From Cupriavidus sp. WKF15 (GTDB taxonomy: Bacteria; Pseudomonadota; Gammaproteobacteria; Burkholderiales; Burkholderiaceae): DNA of 64,000 nt. The position numbers and the translations under genes were made by a program. A model generated the notes under the pieces. It did no database searches and was not told the origin of the DNA. It was given only the letters and a program-made list of their open reading frames with translations. Position 1 is the stretch's first letter; each line of letters begins with the position of its first letter. The stretch lies in NCBI RefSeq assembly GCF_029278605.1, contig NZ_CP119573.1, positions 1,240,001-1,304,000 of the forward strand, read 5' to 3'. Of the stretch, positions 23,472 to 33,269 are shown piece after piece.

Positions 23472-24125
23472 ATGCAGCTGTATGCGCACCCGTTTTCCTC
23501 GTACTGCCAGAAAGTCCTGATCGCGCTGTACGAGAACGGCATACCGTTCGAATGGCGCATGCTGTCGCCGGACCACGCCGACGTACTTGCCGAGCACGCC
23601 GAGCTCTGGCCGCTGCAGCGCATGCCCTTGCTGGTCGATGCCGGGCGCAGCGTCATGGAGTCGAGCATCATCATCGAGTATCTCGACACGCACCATCGCG
23701 GCCCCGTGCACTGGGTTCCGCAGGACCCGGATGCCGCGCTCGAAGTCCGCATGATGGACCGCTTCTTCGACAACTACGTCATGACGCCGATGCAGCGCAT
23801 CGTGCTCGACTACCTCCGCGCGCCCGCGCAGCGCGATGCGTCGGGCGTCGCCGATGCCAGGAAGCTGCTCGACACCGCCTACCAGTGGCTGGACGGTGCG
23901 CTCGCGGGGCGCGAGTGGGCTGCCGGGGGCGCGTTCACGCTGGCCGATTGCGCCGCGGCGCCGTCGCTGTTTTATGCCGACTGGGTCCACCCGATCGGTC
24001 CCGCGCTCGCCAATGTGCGGGGCTATCGCAGCCGGCTGCTGGCCCGTCCGGCGTTCGCCCGCGTGGTGGACGAGGCGCGGCCCTACCGGAAGCTGTTTCC
24101 GCCGGGTGCGCCAGACCGCGACTGA
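23472..24125 (+). CDS. Glutathione S-transferase family protein
   Basis: The product is 217 residues. The N-terminal thioredoxin-like domain begins MQLYAHPFSSYCQKVLIALY, with Ser/Cys at the usual active-site position (SSYCQK), and contains the cis-Pro and glutathione-binding block RMPLLVDAGRSVMESSIIIE. The C-terminal all-helical domain (about 90-200) holds the GGAFTLADCAAAP motif. It conjugates or transfers glutathione in the cytoplasm; the substrate is unknown. It is last in the TetR operon, which suggests an electrophile or oxidative stress role. Confidence 0.9.
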   Translation: MQLYAHPFSSYCQKVLIALYENGIPFEWRMLSPDHADVLAEHAELWPLQRMPLLVDAGRSVMESSIIIEYLDTHHRGPVHWVPQDPDAALEVRMMDRFFDNYVMTPMQRIVLDYLRAPAQRDASGVADARKLLDTAYQWLDGALAGREWAAGGAFTLADCAAAPSLFYADWVHPIGPALANVRGYRSRLLARPAFARVVDEARPYRKLFPPGAPDRD

Positions 24126-24138
24126 GGCCGGGGGGATA

Positions 24139-25493
<1,355 letters not shown>

Positions 25494-25555
25494 AACCCCA
25501 TCATTACCCATCCCCCGCAATCCGGCGAAGAACCAAAAAAATTGCGGCGCATCCC

Positions 25556-25586
25556 TTGACACCCTGCCGGTCCATCGTTGTACAAT
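25556..25586 (+). promoter_or_regulatory. Likely promoter of the tRNA cluster
   Basis: A perfect -35 box TTGACA (25556-25561) and a -10-like TACAAT (25581-25586) are separated by 19 bases, 29 bases before the first tRNA. The spacer is slightly long for a sigma-70 promoter. Confidence 0.6.
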
Positions 25587-25615
25587 CCGGCCTCCTCTCA
25601 ACGAGGAAGCGTTGT

Positions 25616-25691
25616 TCCCCGATAGCTCAGTCGGTAGAGCGCCGGACTGTTAATCCGTAGGTCCCTGGTTCGAGCCCAGGTCGGGGAGCCA
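25616..25691 (+). tRNA. tRNA-Asn (anticodon GTT)
   Basis: The 76-base cloverleaf includes an encoded CCA. The acceptor arms are TCCCCGA and TCGGGGA, the anticodon loop is CTGTTAA, and the T loop GTTCGAGCC is intact. It is first of three tandem tRNA genes. Confidence 0.97.
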
Positions 25692-25697
25692 AACAAC

Positions 25698-25773
25698 GCG
25701 GGAGTAGCTCAGTTGGTAGAGCGCAACCTTGCCAAGGTTGAGGTCGCGAGTTCGAGACTCGTCTCCCGCTCCA
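25698..25773 (+). tRNA. tRNA-Gly (anticodon GCC)
   Basis: The 76-base cloverleaf includes an encoded CCA. The acceptor arms are GCGGGAG and CTCCCGC, and the anticodon stem CAACC/GGTTG carries loop TTGCCAA. It lies 6 bases after tRNA-Asn. Confidence 0.97.
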
Positions 25774-25792
25774 GTGCCCTGCACCGGACGTC

Positions 25793-25867
<75 letters not shown>

Positions 25868-26182
25868 CCTCCGCTATTCCGTTCGCCCGCTTTTCGTCTA
25901 TTCGTCTTTCCGGTCTTCTGCCGGGTTTTCCGTTTTTCTTCTTCTGGTTTTCCTCTGACGCCTGGCGTTGACCGTTGACGCTTTCCGGCCAGCACGCCAT
26001 GCCGTACGAGTCGCTGAAGTTCGTCGCGCGATGCAGCCTGACGCTGTCGTGTCGCAGAGCAAGCTCGGCAGCGGCAAGTGCAATACGATCGCGGTGCCGC
26101 CTGCACAGGCGGCAGGCGCGGTTTATCATCGGGACTTTAGGCGCGGCCGCGCACGCGGCGGCGTCATTCGCCAGGAGTCTAC
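25868..26182. other. Intergenic stretch after the tRNAs
   Basis: No gene is recognised. The first 100 bases are strikingly pyrimidine-rich (runs such as CGTTTTTCTTCTTCTGG), which may help end the tRNA transcript. No integrase or duplicated tRNA 3' end marks an island here. Confidence 0.45.
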
Positions 26183-26887
26183 GTGTCCGACCTGTCCGCC
26201 TTCCCCATTACCCGCAAATGGCCCGCGCAGCATCCTGACCGCATCCAGCTCTATTCGCTGCCCACGCCCAACGGCGTGAAGGTGTCGACCATGCTGGAGG
26301 AAACCGGCCTGCCCTACGAGCCGCACCTGGTGCGCTTCGACCATAACGACCAGTTGTCGCCGGAGTTCCTTTCGCTCAATCCCAACAACAAGATCCCGGC
26401 CATCATCGATCCCGATGGCCCGGGCGGCAAGCCGCTGCCGTTGTGGGAATCGGGCGCCATCCTGCTGTACCTGGCCGACAAGTCCGGCAAGCTCATTCCC
26501 ACCGATGCCGCGGGCCGGTACGAGACCATCCAGTGGGTGATGTTCCAGATGGGCGGCATCGGGCCCATGTTCGGCCAGGTGGGCTTCTTCAATCGATTTG
26601 CCGGCAAGGATTACGAGGACAAGCGCCCGCGCGACCGCTATGTGGCCGAAAGCCGCCGACTGCTCAACGTGCTGAACCAGCGGCTGGCCGACCGGCCGTG
26701 GATCATGGGCCAGGACTACACCATTGCCGATATCGCCACCTTCCCGTGGGTGCGCAACCTGCTCGGTTTCTACGAGGCCGGTGAGCTGGTGGGCATTGCC
26801 GATTTCCCGCACGTGACGCGCGCGCTGGAAGCATTCGTGGCCAGGCCGGCCGTGATCAAGGGCCTCGATACGCCGCATCGCGGCTGA
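26183..26887 (+). CDS. Glutathione S-transferase, YghU/Ure2p-like
   Basis: The product is 234 residues, starting at GTG with AGGAG 8 bases upstream. The N-terminal domain contains IQLYSLPTPNGVKVSTMLEE and the glutathione-site block NPNNKIPAIIDPDGPGGKPL, then LWESGAILLYLADKSG. TPNG at the active-site turn, in place of a catalytic Ser/Cys, is typical of the nu-class/Ure2p-like GSTs such as YghU, some of which act as disulfide-bond reductases. The C-terminal helical domain contains WIMGQDYTIADIATFPW. Substrate unknown. Confidence 0.9.
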   Translation: MSDLSAFPITRKWPAQHPDRIQLYSLPTPNGVKVSTMLEETGLPYEPHLVRFDHNDQLSPEFLSLNPNNKIPAIIDPDGPGGKPLPLWESGAILLYLADKSGKLIPTDAAGRYETIQWVMFQMGGIGPMFGQVGFFNRFAGKDYEDKRPRDRYVAESRRLLNVLNQRLADRPWIMGQDYTIADIATFPWVRNLLGFYEAGELVGIADFPHVTRALEAFVARPAVIKGLDTPHRG

Positions 26888-27010
26888 TGCTCGCGGTGCG
26901 CAGGCGCGCTTGTCGGGCAATGTCCTACAGCGCGATCCGCCTGCACTGACAGAGACGTTCCGGGGGCGCACCTATAGTCAAGGCAGACCGCTTTGACCGG
27001 AGGTGGCGCC

Positions 27011-28351
27011 ATGCCGCAGCCACGCTATCCCGTGTTGCACTCACGTGCGCGCGCCATTGCCGCGTTCGCTGTTGCCGTGGTCCTTGCCGGGTGCGGTGAA
27101 TCGGCGAAGCTTCCTTCGGAAGCGGGCTTCGGCCCCACGCCGCAATTGCCGCCACCGAACAAGACTGCCATTCCGACCATCCATATAGCACCGGCGAAGG
27201 GCTGGGCCGACGGCGCAAAGCCGACGGCCGCCGAGGGCCTGTCCGTGGTGGCCTTTGCCGGCAAGCTCGACCACCCGCGCTGGGTCTACGTGCTGCCCAA
27301 CGGCGACGTGCTCGTCGCCGAGACCAACGCACCGCCCAAGCCCGACGACAGCAAGGGCATTCGCGGCTGGATCATGAAGAAGGTGCTGGCGCGCGCAGGG
27401 GCCGGCACGCCCAGCGCCAACCGCATCACGCTGCTGCGTGACACCAACGGCGACGGCGTGGCCGACGTGCGCTCGGTATTCCTGAAGGATCTGCACTCGC
27501 CGTTTGGCATGGTGCTGGTCGGCAATGACTTCTACGTGGCCGATACCGATGCCGTGCTGCGCTTTCCGTACCAGCCGGGGCAGACCAGCATCACGGCGCC
27601 GGCGCAGAAGGTGGTGGACTTGCCCGACGGTCCCATCAACCACCACTGGACCAAGAACATCATCGCCAGCCCTGATGGCAGCAAGCTGTATGTGACCGTG
27701 GGTTCGAACAGCAATGTTGGCGAGAACGGCATCGACAAGGAAGCGGGGCGCGCGGCCATCTGGGAAGTCGACCGCGCGACCGGGCAGCATCGCGTGTTCG
27801 CGAGCGGCCTGCGCAATCCCAGTGGCATGGCGTGGGAGCCCACGACCGGCGCGCTTTGGACCTCGGTCAACGAGCGCGACGAGATCGGCAGCGACCTGGT
27901 GCCGGACTACATCACCTCGGTCAGGGACGGCGGCTTCTATGGCTGGCCCTACAGCTACTACGGCCAGCATGTGGATGAGCGCGTCAAGCCCGCGGCGCCG
28001 GACATGGTCGCCAGGGCGATCGTGCCGGACTATGCGGTCGGCGCGCACACGGCCTCGCTGGGCATGACAGCGGCGTCTGGCAACAGCCTGCCTGCCCGGT
28101 TCCAGCACGGCATGTTCGTTAGCCAGCACGGTTCGTGGAACCGCAAGCCGCTGGCCGGCTACAAGGTGATCTTCGTGCCGTTTGACAACGGCCGTCCCAG
28201 TGGCGCGCCGTTCGACGTGCTGAGCGGCTTCATCGACCAGAGTGGCGATGCGCAGGGCCGCCCGGTCGGTGTCGCCATCGACAAGCGCGGCGGACTGCTG
28301 GTCGTGGACGATGTCGGCAATACCGTGTGGCGCGTGAGCGGAGCGCGCTGA
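27011..28351 (+). CDS. PQQ-type sugar dehydrogenase-like lipoprotein (sorbosone dehydrogenase family)
   Basis: The product is 446 residues. A lipobox (VVLAGC) at about residue 25-30 makes it a likely outer- or inner-membrane lipoprotein. The beta-propeller resembles the L-sorbosone dehydrogenase/soluble glucose dehydrogenase family: [52 protein letters not shown], then [14 protein letters not shown] and [17 protein letters not shown]. Members oxidise sugars or sugar-like alcohols in the periplasm, with PQQ in characterised cases. The substrate is unknown. GGAGGTGG precedes the ATG. Confidence 0.87.
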   Translation: MPQPRYPVLHSRARAIAAFAVAVVLAGCGESAKLPSEAGFGPTPQLPPPNKTAIPTIHIAPAKGWADGAKPTAAEGLSVVAFAGKLDHPRWVYVLPNGDVLVAETNAPPKPDDSKGIRGWIMKKVLARAGAGTPSANRITLLRDTNGDGVADVRSVFLKDLHSPFGMVLVGNDFYVADTDAVLRFPYQPGQTSITAPAQKVVDLPDGPINHHWTKNIIASPDGSKLYVTVGSNSNVGENGIDKEAGRAAIWEVDRATGQHRVFASGLRNPSGMAWEPTTGALWTSVNERDEIGSDLVPDYITSVRDGGFYGWPYSYYGQHVDERVKPAAPDMVARAIVPDYAVGAHTASLGMTAASGNSLPARFQHGMFVSQHGSWNRKPLAGYKVIFVPFDNGRPSGAPFDVLSGFIDQSGDAQGRPVGVAIDKRGGLLVVDDVGNTVWRVSGAR

Positions 28352-28541
28352 CGCTCCGTCTTGGCGTGCCATAACCAGCCCGGTGGTGTCCGCACCGGAT
28401 GCCTTGCACACCCTGCTGACCGACGGGCCCGTGGTGACTATACTTCGCTTATCTGGCGATGACGCGCCCGGGAGGGCACGCGTTGCCAGAATGGGCGGCA
28501 GTCCAGCGCCCCGCAGCGACTTTTCGCCAAGGGAGGGTGCA

Positions 28542-29369
28542 ATGGATCACACGGGGGAGAGTTTCCGTGATTTCGAGCTGGCCGGCTGGGAAGATCCCGG
28601 GGTTGTCAGCCGTTACCACGAGCAACTCACAGTCGTCACCACGCAATCGGTCGATGCCTTGCTGGACAGTGTCCAGGTTGCCAGCGGCCAGCACGTGCTG
28701 GACGTAGCCAGCGGCGCCGGCTACGTTGCGGCGGCAGCGGCGCGGCGCGGCGCGGACACCGTCGGCATTGATTTCTCCGCGGCCCAGGTGGAGCTGGCGC
28801 GCAAGACCCATCCCGGCTTGCGCTTCGAGCAAGCCGATGCACAGGACCTGCCCTTCGAGGCAGGCAGCTTCGATGCCGTAGTCAATGGCTTCGGCATGTG
28901 CCACCTCACCGATCCCGACCAGGCCCTGCGCGAAGCCTTTCGCGTGCTGCGTCCCGGCGGGCGCATTGGCTTCACGGTGTGGGACGCGCCGGAACGCGCC
29001 ATTGGCTTCGGCGCGGTGTATGCCGCGATCCGGGCCTATGGTTCGATGGATGTGGGGCTGCCGGCCGGTCCCAATTTCTTCCAGTTCAGCGACCCGTCGC
29101 AATGCATCACCGCTTTGCAGGGCGCGGGCTTTACCGCGGCGGCTTGCCGCCAGGTGCCGCAGCAGTGGCGTTTCTCCACGCCGGACCAGCTCTTTGACGC
29201 GCTGGCGCAAGGCACGGTGCGCGCCGCGGCCACGCTGCGCGCGCAAAGTCCGAAGGCGCGCGACGAGATTCGCGCCGTGCTGCGCGGCACGGTAGCGGCC
29301 TATATGAAAGGCAATGACTTTGTCGTGCCCATGCCGGCCGTGCTGGCATGGGCGGTCAAGCCTGCGTAG
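28542..29369 (+). CDS. Class I SAM-dependent methyltransferase
   Basis: The product is 275 residues. The SAM-binding motif I is VLDVASGAGYVAAAAARRG, followed by GIDFSAAQVELARK (motif II), EQADAQDLPFEAGSFDAVV and HLTDPDQALREAFRVLRPGG. This is the UbiE/Methyltransf_11 type. The substrate cannot be told from the sequence. GGGAGG lies 6 bases before the ATG at 28542. It stands alone, 190 bases after the dehydrogenase-like gene. Confidence 0.88.
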   Translation: MDHTGESFRDFELAGWEDPGVVSRYHEQLTVVTTQSVDALLDSVQVASGQHVLDVASGAGYVAAAAARRGADTVGIDFSAAQVELARKTHPGLRFEQADAQDLPFEAGSFDAVVNGFGMCHLTDPDQALREAFRVLRPGGRIGFTVWDAPERAIGFGAVYAAIRAYGSMDVGLPAGPNFFQFSDPSQCITALQGAGFTAAACRQVPQQWRFSTPDQLFDALAQGTVRAAATLRAQSPKARDEIRAVLRGTVAAYMKGNDFVVPMPAVLAWAVKPA

Positions 29370-29513
29370 GGCCGGGCGGCCGCACATGCGTGATGGCGGG
29401 CAGCGGCCGCGCGGTATTGTGTGTTAAGGCGCATATCCGGCGCAATCGGGCATTGCGCGGTGCCGTGAGCTGGCGCAATCTGTCGGGTTCCGAGCCATCG
29501 ACCGGAGACGCGT

Positions 29514-30896
29514 ATGCGACCTCACGCAGTCCTGTTGACCATCACGGTTGCCGCGCTGCTGTCAGCATGCGCTTGCAAGCAAGAGGCAGCACCGGTGCCC
29601 GATACCGCTGCCGCTGCCGCTGCCGCTGCCGCTGCCGCTGCCGCTGCCGCTGCCGCTGCCGACCAGGACGTGGCCGACGCCTATGTCTATCTGCTCGGAC
29701 GGCTGCTGGTGCTGCGCCAGGAGCAGCTCGATTTCCAGAAGGAGGGTTTCCGCTGGAACGAGATGCTTCACCGCGACGTCGGCGGTGTGAGCTGGGCCAA
29801 CCCGAACCTGGACGTGGTCTACAGCGAGGCATGGATCGGCGTGGACGAGCGTACCTGCATCGTCCTCAGCGTGCCGCTGATCAAGGGGCGCTACTACACC
29901 GTGCAGATCCTCAATGGCTGGGGCGAGACGGTTGCCAATATCAACGAGCGCAACTATCCGCAGCGGGCGGCAAGCCGTTATGGACTATGCCTGAAGGGGG
30001 CCGGCGTGCCATTGCAGCCCGACATTCGCCGCATCGACCTGCCGGGCAGGACGGCCAGGGTCCTGGCGCGTGTGGAGATCGGCAAGAACCGCAAGCAGGC
30101 AGTGCAGTTGCAGCGCCAGATCCAGATCCGCATGACGGGCACGCCGCGTATCGATCCGGTGCCGGCCACGCCGGTTTTTGCCAACACGCGGCTGCCTGGG
30201 GTGGAGGCGTTTGATGCGGCCGCCGCGGCGCTCGATTCTGAACCTGACATCAATCCCGGCATGGAACCGTTGCAGGCGCGCGTGCGGCAAATCGCGGCGG
30301 AGGTGGCAGCCGACCCGGCCGGGCGCGAACGCGTCGACCGCGTGATCCGGGACAAGGCAATCCCGCAGTTCATGCAGTCGATGACCACGGAACTCGGTGT
30401 CCGGCGCGATGGCTGGACGCGCCCGGCGGTCATCGGCCAGTATGGTGACGACTACAAGGCGAGGTCGCGCATCAACTTCGGCGGCATCTGGGCGAATACC
30501 GCGGAAGAGGTGGTGTATTTCCAGGGTGCCACGGATGGCGAGGGAAACCGCCTCAATGGCGCCAATGCCTACGCCATGACTTTCCCGAAGGCCGACCTCC
30601 CAGCTGGCCACGTTCGGTACTTCTGGTCCGTGATCGCGGTCGACGCCGTCAACTTCCGCGTGATGGAGAACCCGAAGAAGCGGTACCTGCTCAACAAGGA
30701 ATCGAACCTGCAATATGGCAAGGACGGTTCGCTGACCCTGTACTTCGCGCCGACCAGGCCGGCCGGTGCGCCGGATGCCAACTGGCTGCCCACGCCGGGC
30801 GGGCAGGACTACCACCTGACCTTCCGTACCTATGGGCCGGATGCCGCCGTGGCCGGGGGCAACTGGTATCCGCCGCCCATGGTGCGCGCCCGCTAG
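29514..30896 (+). CDS. DUF1254/DUF1214 lipoprotein with an 18-alanine tract
   Basis: The product is 460 residues. A lipobox (LLSAC, about 15-19) predicts a lipid anchor. Residues about 32-49 are 18 consecutive alanines coded by a hexanucleotide repeat. The DUF1254 region follows (NPNLDVVYSEAWIGVDERTC, YYTVQILNGWGETVANINER). The C-terminal DUF1214 region contains AMTFPKADLPAGHVRYFWSV and GSLTLYFAPTRP. Such proteins are periplasmic and of unknown function. Length is normal apart from the alanine linker between lipid anchor and domain. Confidence 0.88.
   Translation: MRPHAVLLTITVAALLSACACKQEAAPVPDTAAAAAAAAAAAAAAAAAADQDVADAYVYLLGRLLVLRQEQLDFQKEGFRWNEMLHRDVGGVSWANPNLDVVYSEAWIGVDERTCIVLSVPLIKGRYYTVQILNGWGETVANINERNYPQRAASRYGLCLKGAGVPLQPDIRRIDLPGRTARVLARVEIGKNRKQAVQLQRQIQIRMTGTPRIDPVPATPVFANTRLPGVEAFDAAAAALDSEPDINPGMEPLQARVRQIAAEVAADPAGRERVDRVIRDKAIPQFMQSMTTELGVRRDGWTRPAVIGQYGDDYKARSRINFGGIWANTAEEVVYFQGATDGEGNRLNGANAYAMTFPKADLPAGHVRYFWSVIAVDAVNFRVMENPKKRYLLNKESNLQYGKDGSLTLYFAPTRPAGAPDANWLPTPGGQDYHLTFRTYGPDAAVAGGNWYPPPMVRAR
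29605..29660 (+). repeat. Perfect hexanucleotide repeat (CCGCTG)9
   Basis: Nine tandem CCGCTG units plus CC lie inside the DUF1254/DUF1214 gene. They encode alternating GCT/GCC alanine codons. Unit gain or loss would keep the reading frame and change only linker length. Confidence 0.95.
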
Positions 30897-30937
30897 CAGC
30901 CTCGCGTTCCGGTTGTTGGTTCAAGGCCAACACCGCA

Positions 30938-30959
30938 AACGGCGCCTGTTGGCGCCGTT
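30938..30959 (+). terminator. Likely terminator of the DUF1254/DUF1214 gene
   Basis: A 9-bp stem, AACGGCGCC (30938-30946) and GGCGCCGTT (30951-30959), has loop TGTT. It is followed by the weak T-rich CGTTCTTCC. Confidence 0.65.
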
Positions 30960-31100
30960 CGTTCTTCCAGGTCCCGGCAAGTGGCGCAATGCACGCCACA
31001 CGGGTGATCCGGCGCGTGGCACGGTCATTGCGGATCGAGCGTCGAGCGCAACGCCGTGCTCGATGTCCCAACCGGAGCAATGGCCCCCTGGAGAACCGTG

Positions 31101-31469
31101 ATGACGACCCCTTCCGAATCCCGAGGCGAGCCGCCGGGCGCCCGTACTGTACTGCGCCAGGTACGGCGCGCCATCATCCTGCTGCGTGTGCTGGGGCTGT
31201 GCGCGAACAGCGTGGCGCTGGCACAAGGCACGTTGCCCGTGCCATCCGCCGTCACGCCGGAACAGAAGTTTCCGCCGGGCTACCTGGAGTCCGTGGCCAC
31301 CGGCTACGACAACGGCCAGGCCCTGCATCCCGCCGAAGGCATGGCACCGATGCGGCCGTCACGCACGGGGATGACGCGAGTGGAGCTGCCAGGCACGTCG
31401 TTGCCGATGGGGCCTGTGCGTGCCGTGCCGGCAGCCATGCCCGCCGCCGCGGCGCCGAGGGGTAAGTGA
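31101..31469 (+). CDS. Small probably exported protein of unknown function
   Basis: The product is 122 residues. The N-terminus MTTPSESRGEPPGARTVLRQ is followed by a basic-hydrophobic segment (VRRAIILLRVLGLCANSVALAQG), which looks like a late signal peptide cleaved near ALA-QG. The rest is Pro/Ala/Gly/Met-rich with no recognised domain. GGAG lies 9 bases before the ATG. Its stop overlaps the start of a possible next gene as GTGA. It may be real but poorly conserved. Confidence 0.55.
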   Translation: MTTPSESRGEPPGARTVLRQVRRAIILLRVLGLCANSVALAQGTLPVPSAVTPEQKFPPGYLESVATGYDNGQALHPAEGMAPMRPSRTGMTRVELPGTSLPMGPVRAVPAAMPAAAAPRGK

Positions 31470-31696
31470 CGCACGCGATGCGCTGGGGCCATGGTATGGT
31501 TGGCAGCCACGCCGCCGCATGGCGCATGGCATCCCGCCGGTCCATCCCGCTTCGCTTCGCTCTTGGCTCGCGGCGGTGGATGGCCGCCGATATGGGCCGC
31601 CGCGGCGGCGCCAGTGCCAGCCCGGAGAAGGCAGCCGCCGCCAGGCGCAATGGCCGGCTGGGCGGGCGTCCGCGCAAGGTTGCCGCGCAAGCCTAG
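31466..31696 (+). CDS. Possible small basic protein with RGG/GRLGG motif
   Basis: The product would be 76 residues from a GTG overlapping the previous stop codon (GTGA). An ATG at 31592 would give a shorter form of 34 residues. The end MGRRGGASASPEKAAAARRN continues GRLGGRPRK and loosely resembles KGG-type stress-protein repeats (inference). The N-terminal part looks arbitrary, so the shorter start may be correct, or the frame may be spurious. Confidence 0.35.
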   Translation: MTHAMRWGHGMVGSHAAAWRMASRRSIPLRFALGSRRWMAADMGRRGGASASPEKAAAARRNGRLGGRPRKVAAQA

Positions 31697-31827
31697 CGGT
31701 TGCAGCCTTTGCGGTTGCCGGCGCCACAACCCGCGCCAAAAATCATCCTTTCCGACGAACCTGACACCGGCCGCAAGGCCGACACTGGACCGATTCCGTC
31801 AGCAAAACCAAGAAAGGAGACAACCGC

Positions 31828-32979
31828 ATGCAACGCCTTATCTTCGACGCCGAACACGAGAGCTTCCGCGAGTCCGCGCGCCGCTTCTACCAGCGCGAGG
31901 TCGCTCCGCACGGCGAGCGCTGGCGCGAGCAGGGCTGCGTGGATCGCGATGTGTTCCGCAAGGCCGGCGAGCAGGGCTACCTGCTGATGTGGGCGGACGA
32001 GCAGTACGGCGGCGCCGGCGTCGAGGACTTCCGCTATGAGCAGATCCTCATCGAAGAGAATGCGCGCCATGGCGACACGGGCTTCTTCGGCACGCTGCAT
32101 TCGCGGCTGGTGGCGCCGTATGTCGGCCGCATCGGCAACGAAGAGCAGCGCCAGCGCTTCCTGCCCGGCGCGGCGCGCGGCGAGAAGATCTTCGCCATTG
32201 CCATGACCGAGCCCCAGACCGGTTCGGACCTGGCGGGCATCCGCACCCGCGCCGAAGACAAGGGCGACCACTGGCTGCTAAACGGCGCCAAGACCTATAT
32301 CTCGAACGGGCAGCTTGCCGATTACGTGGTGGTGGTGGCGCGTACCGATCCCGAGCGCAGCCACGGGCTGGGCCTGTTCATCGTCGAGCGCGACATGCCC
32401 GGCTTCGAGCGCGGGCGCAAGCTGCGCAAGATGGGGCTGCACTCGCAGGACACCTCTGAACTCTTCTTTGACAACGTCAAGGTGCCCAAGGCCAACGTGC
32501 TGGGCGAGCCCGGCCAGGCCTTCCGCTACCTGACGCGGCACCTGGCCGAGGAACGACTGATCGGCGCCTGCGGCTACATGGCGTCGGCGCAGGTGGCGTT
32601 CGACATCACGCTGGACTACGTGAAGGAGCGCAAGGCGTTCGGTCGGGCCATCGGCACGTTCCAGGATTCGCGCTTCCGGCTGGCGGCGCTGCGTGCCCAG
32701 CTCGACGCCCTGCAGACGTTCGTCGACCAGTGCGTGCTGCAGCACAATGCCGGCACGCTGACCGTCGAGACCGCGGCTTCCGCCAAGCTGCTGACTTCCG
32801 AGTTGCAGGGTCGGGTGGTCGACGAGGGCGTGCAGTTCCACGGCGGCGCCGGCTACATGGAGGAGTACCGGATCTGCCGCATGTACACCGATGCCCGTAT
32901 CTCGCGTATTTATGCCGGCAGCAGCGAGATCATGAAGGAAATTATCGGCAGAAGCCTGGGCCTGGATGATCGGGCCTAG
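31828..32979 (+). CDS. Acyl-CoA dehydrogenase, long-chain/isovaleryl-like type
   Basis: The product is 383 residues, full length. It introduces a 2,3-double bond in an acyl-CoA with FAD and passes electrons to ETF. Motifs are AIAMTEPQTGSDLAGIRTRA, KTYISNGQLADYVVVVARTD, and ERKAFGRAIGTFQ, with the end RISRIYAGSSEIMKEIIGRS. The position of the catalytic Glu of medium-chain enzymes (YEGT) is Ala here (YAGS). A Glu in LAEERL on helix G fits the alternative base used by LCAD and isovaleryl-CoA dehydrogenase (family knowledge, inferred here). AAGGAG precedes the ATG. Confidence 0.9.
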   Translation: MQRLIFDAEHESFRESARRFYQREVAPHGERWREQGCVDRDVFRKAGEQGYLLMWADEQYGGAGVEDFRYEQILIEENARHGDTGFFGTLHSRLVAPYVGRIGNEEQRQRFLPGAARGEKIFAIAMTEPQTGSDLAGIRTRAEDKGDHWLLNGAKTYISNGQLADYVVVVARTDPERSHGLGLFIVERDMPGFERGRKLRKMGLHSQDTSELFFDNVKVPKANVLGEPGQAFRYLTRHLAEERLIGACGYMASAQVAFDITLDYVKERKAFGRAIGTFQDSRFRLAALRAQLDALQTFVDQCVLQHNAGTLTVETAASAKLLTSELQGRVVDEGVQFHGGAGYMEEYRICRMYTDARISRIYAGSSEIMKEIIGRSLGLDDRA

Positions 32980-33001
32980 ACCTGACGATATTCCTAAGGC
33001 G

Positions 33002-33025
33002 AAATGCACTTATTTGGTGCATTTT
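33002..33025 (+). terminator. Likely terminator of the acyl-CoA dehydrogenase gene
   Basis: An 8-bp stem, AAATGCAC (33002-33009) and GTGCATTT (33017-33024), has a 7-base AT-rich loop and a short T run. Confidence 0.6.
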
Positions 33026-33269
33026 GGGCACTGGGGTTTTCCCTCGATTCGGTGTTATCGCTGCAGTTAGCGCTTTTTTTTGCCAGGATGAAAGCGCTTT
33101 GTAATCCGATTCGGGTTGAATGCGGGCGGGAGATCGTGCGCAAGTACCGGACAAGGCAAAAAACGCCGCCAATGACGCGCCAGGCGACGAAATATCGTCA
33201 GTTCGGTGCACCAATCGGCGGGCACGGTCGTTTACCTCTGACTGTTGTCAAACCGAGCCAGACCGAATC

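Noticed and set aside
29605..29660. Tandem hexamers as a possible CRISPR or satellite array
   Set aside because: There are no spacers; it is a simple in-frame coding repeat.
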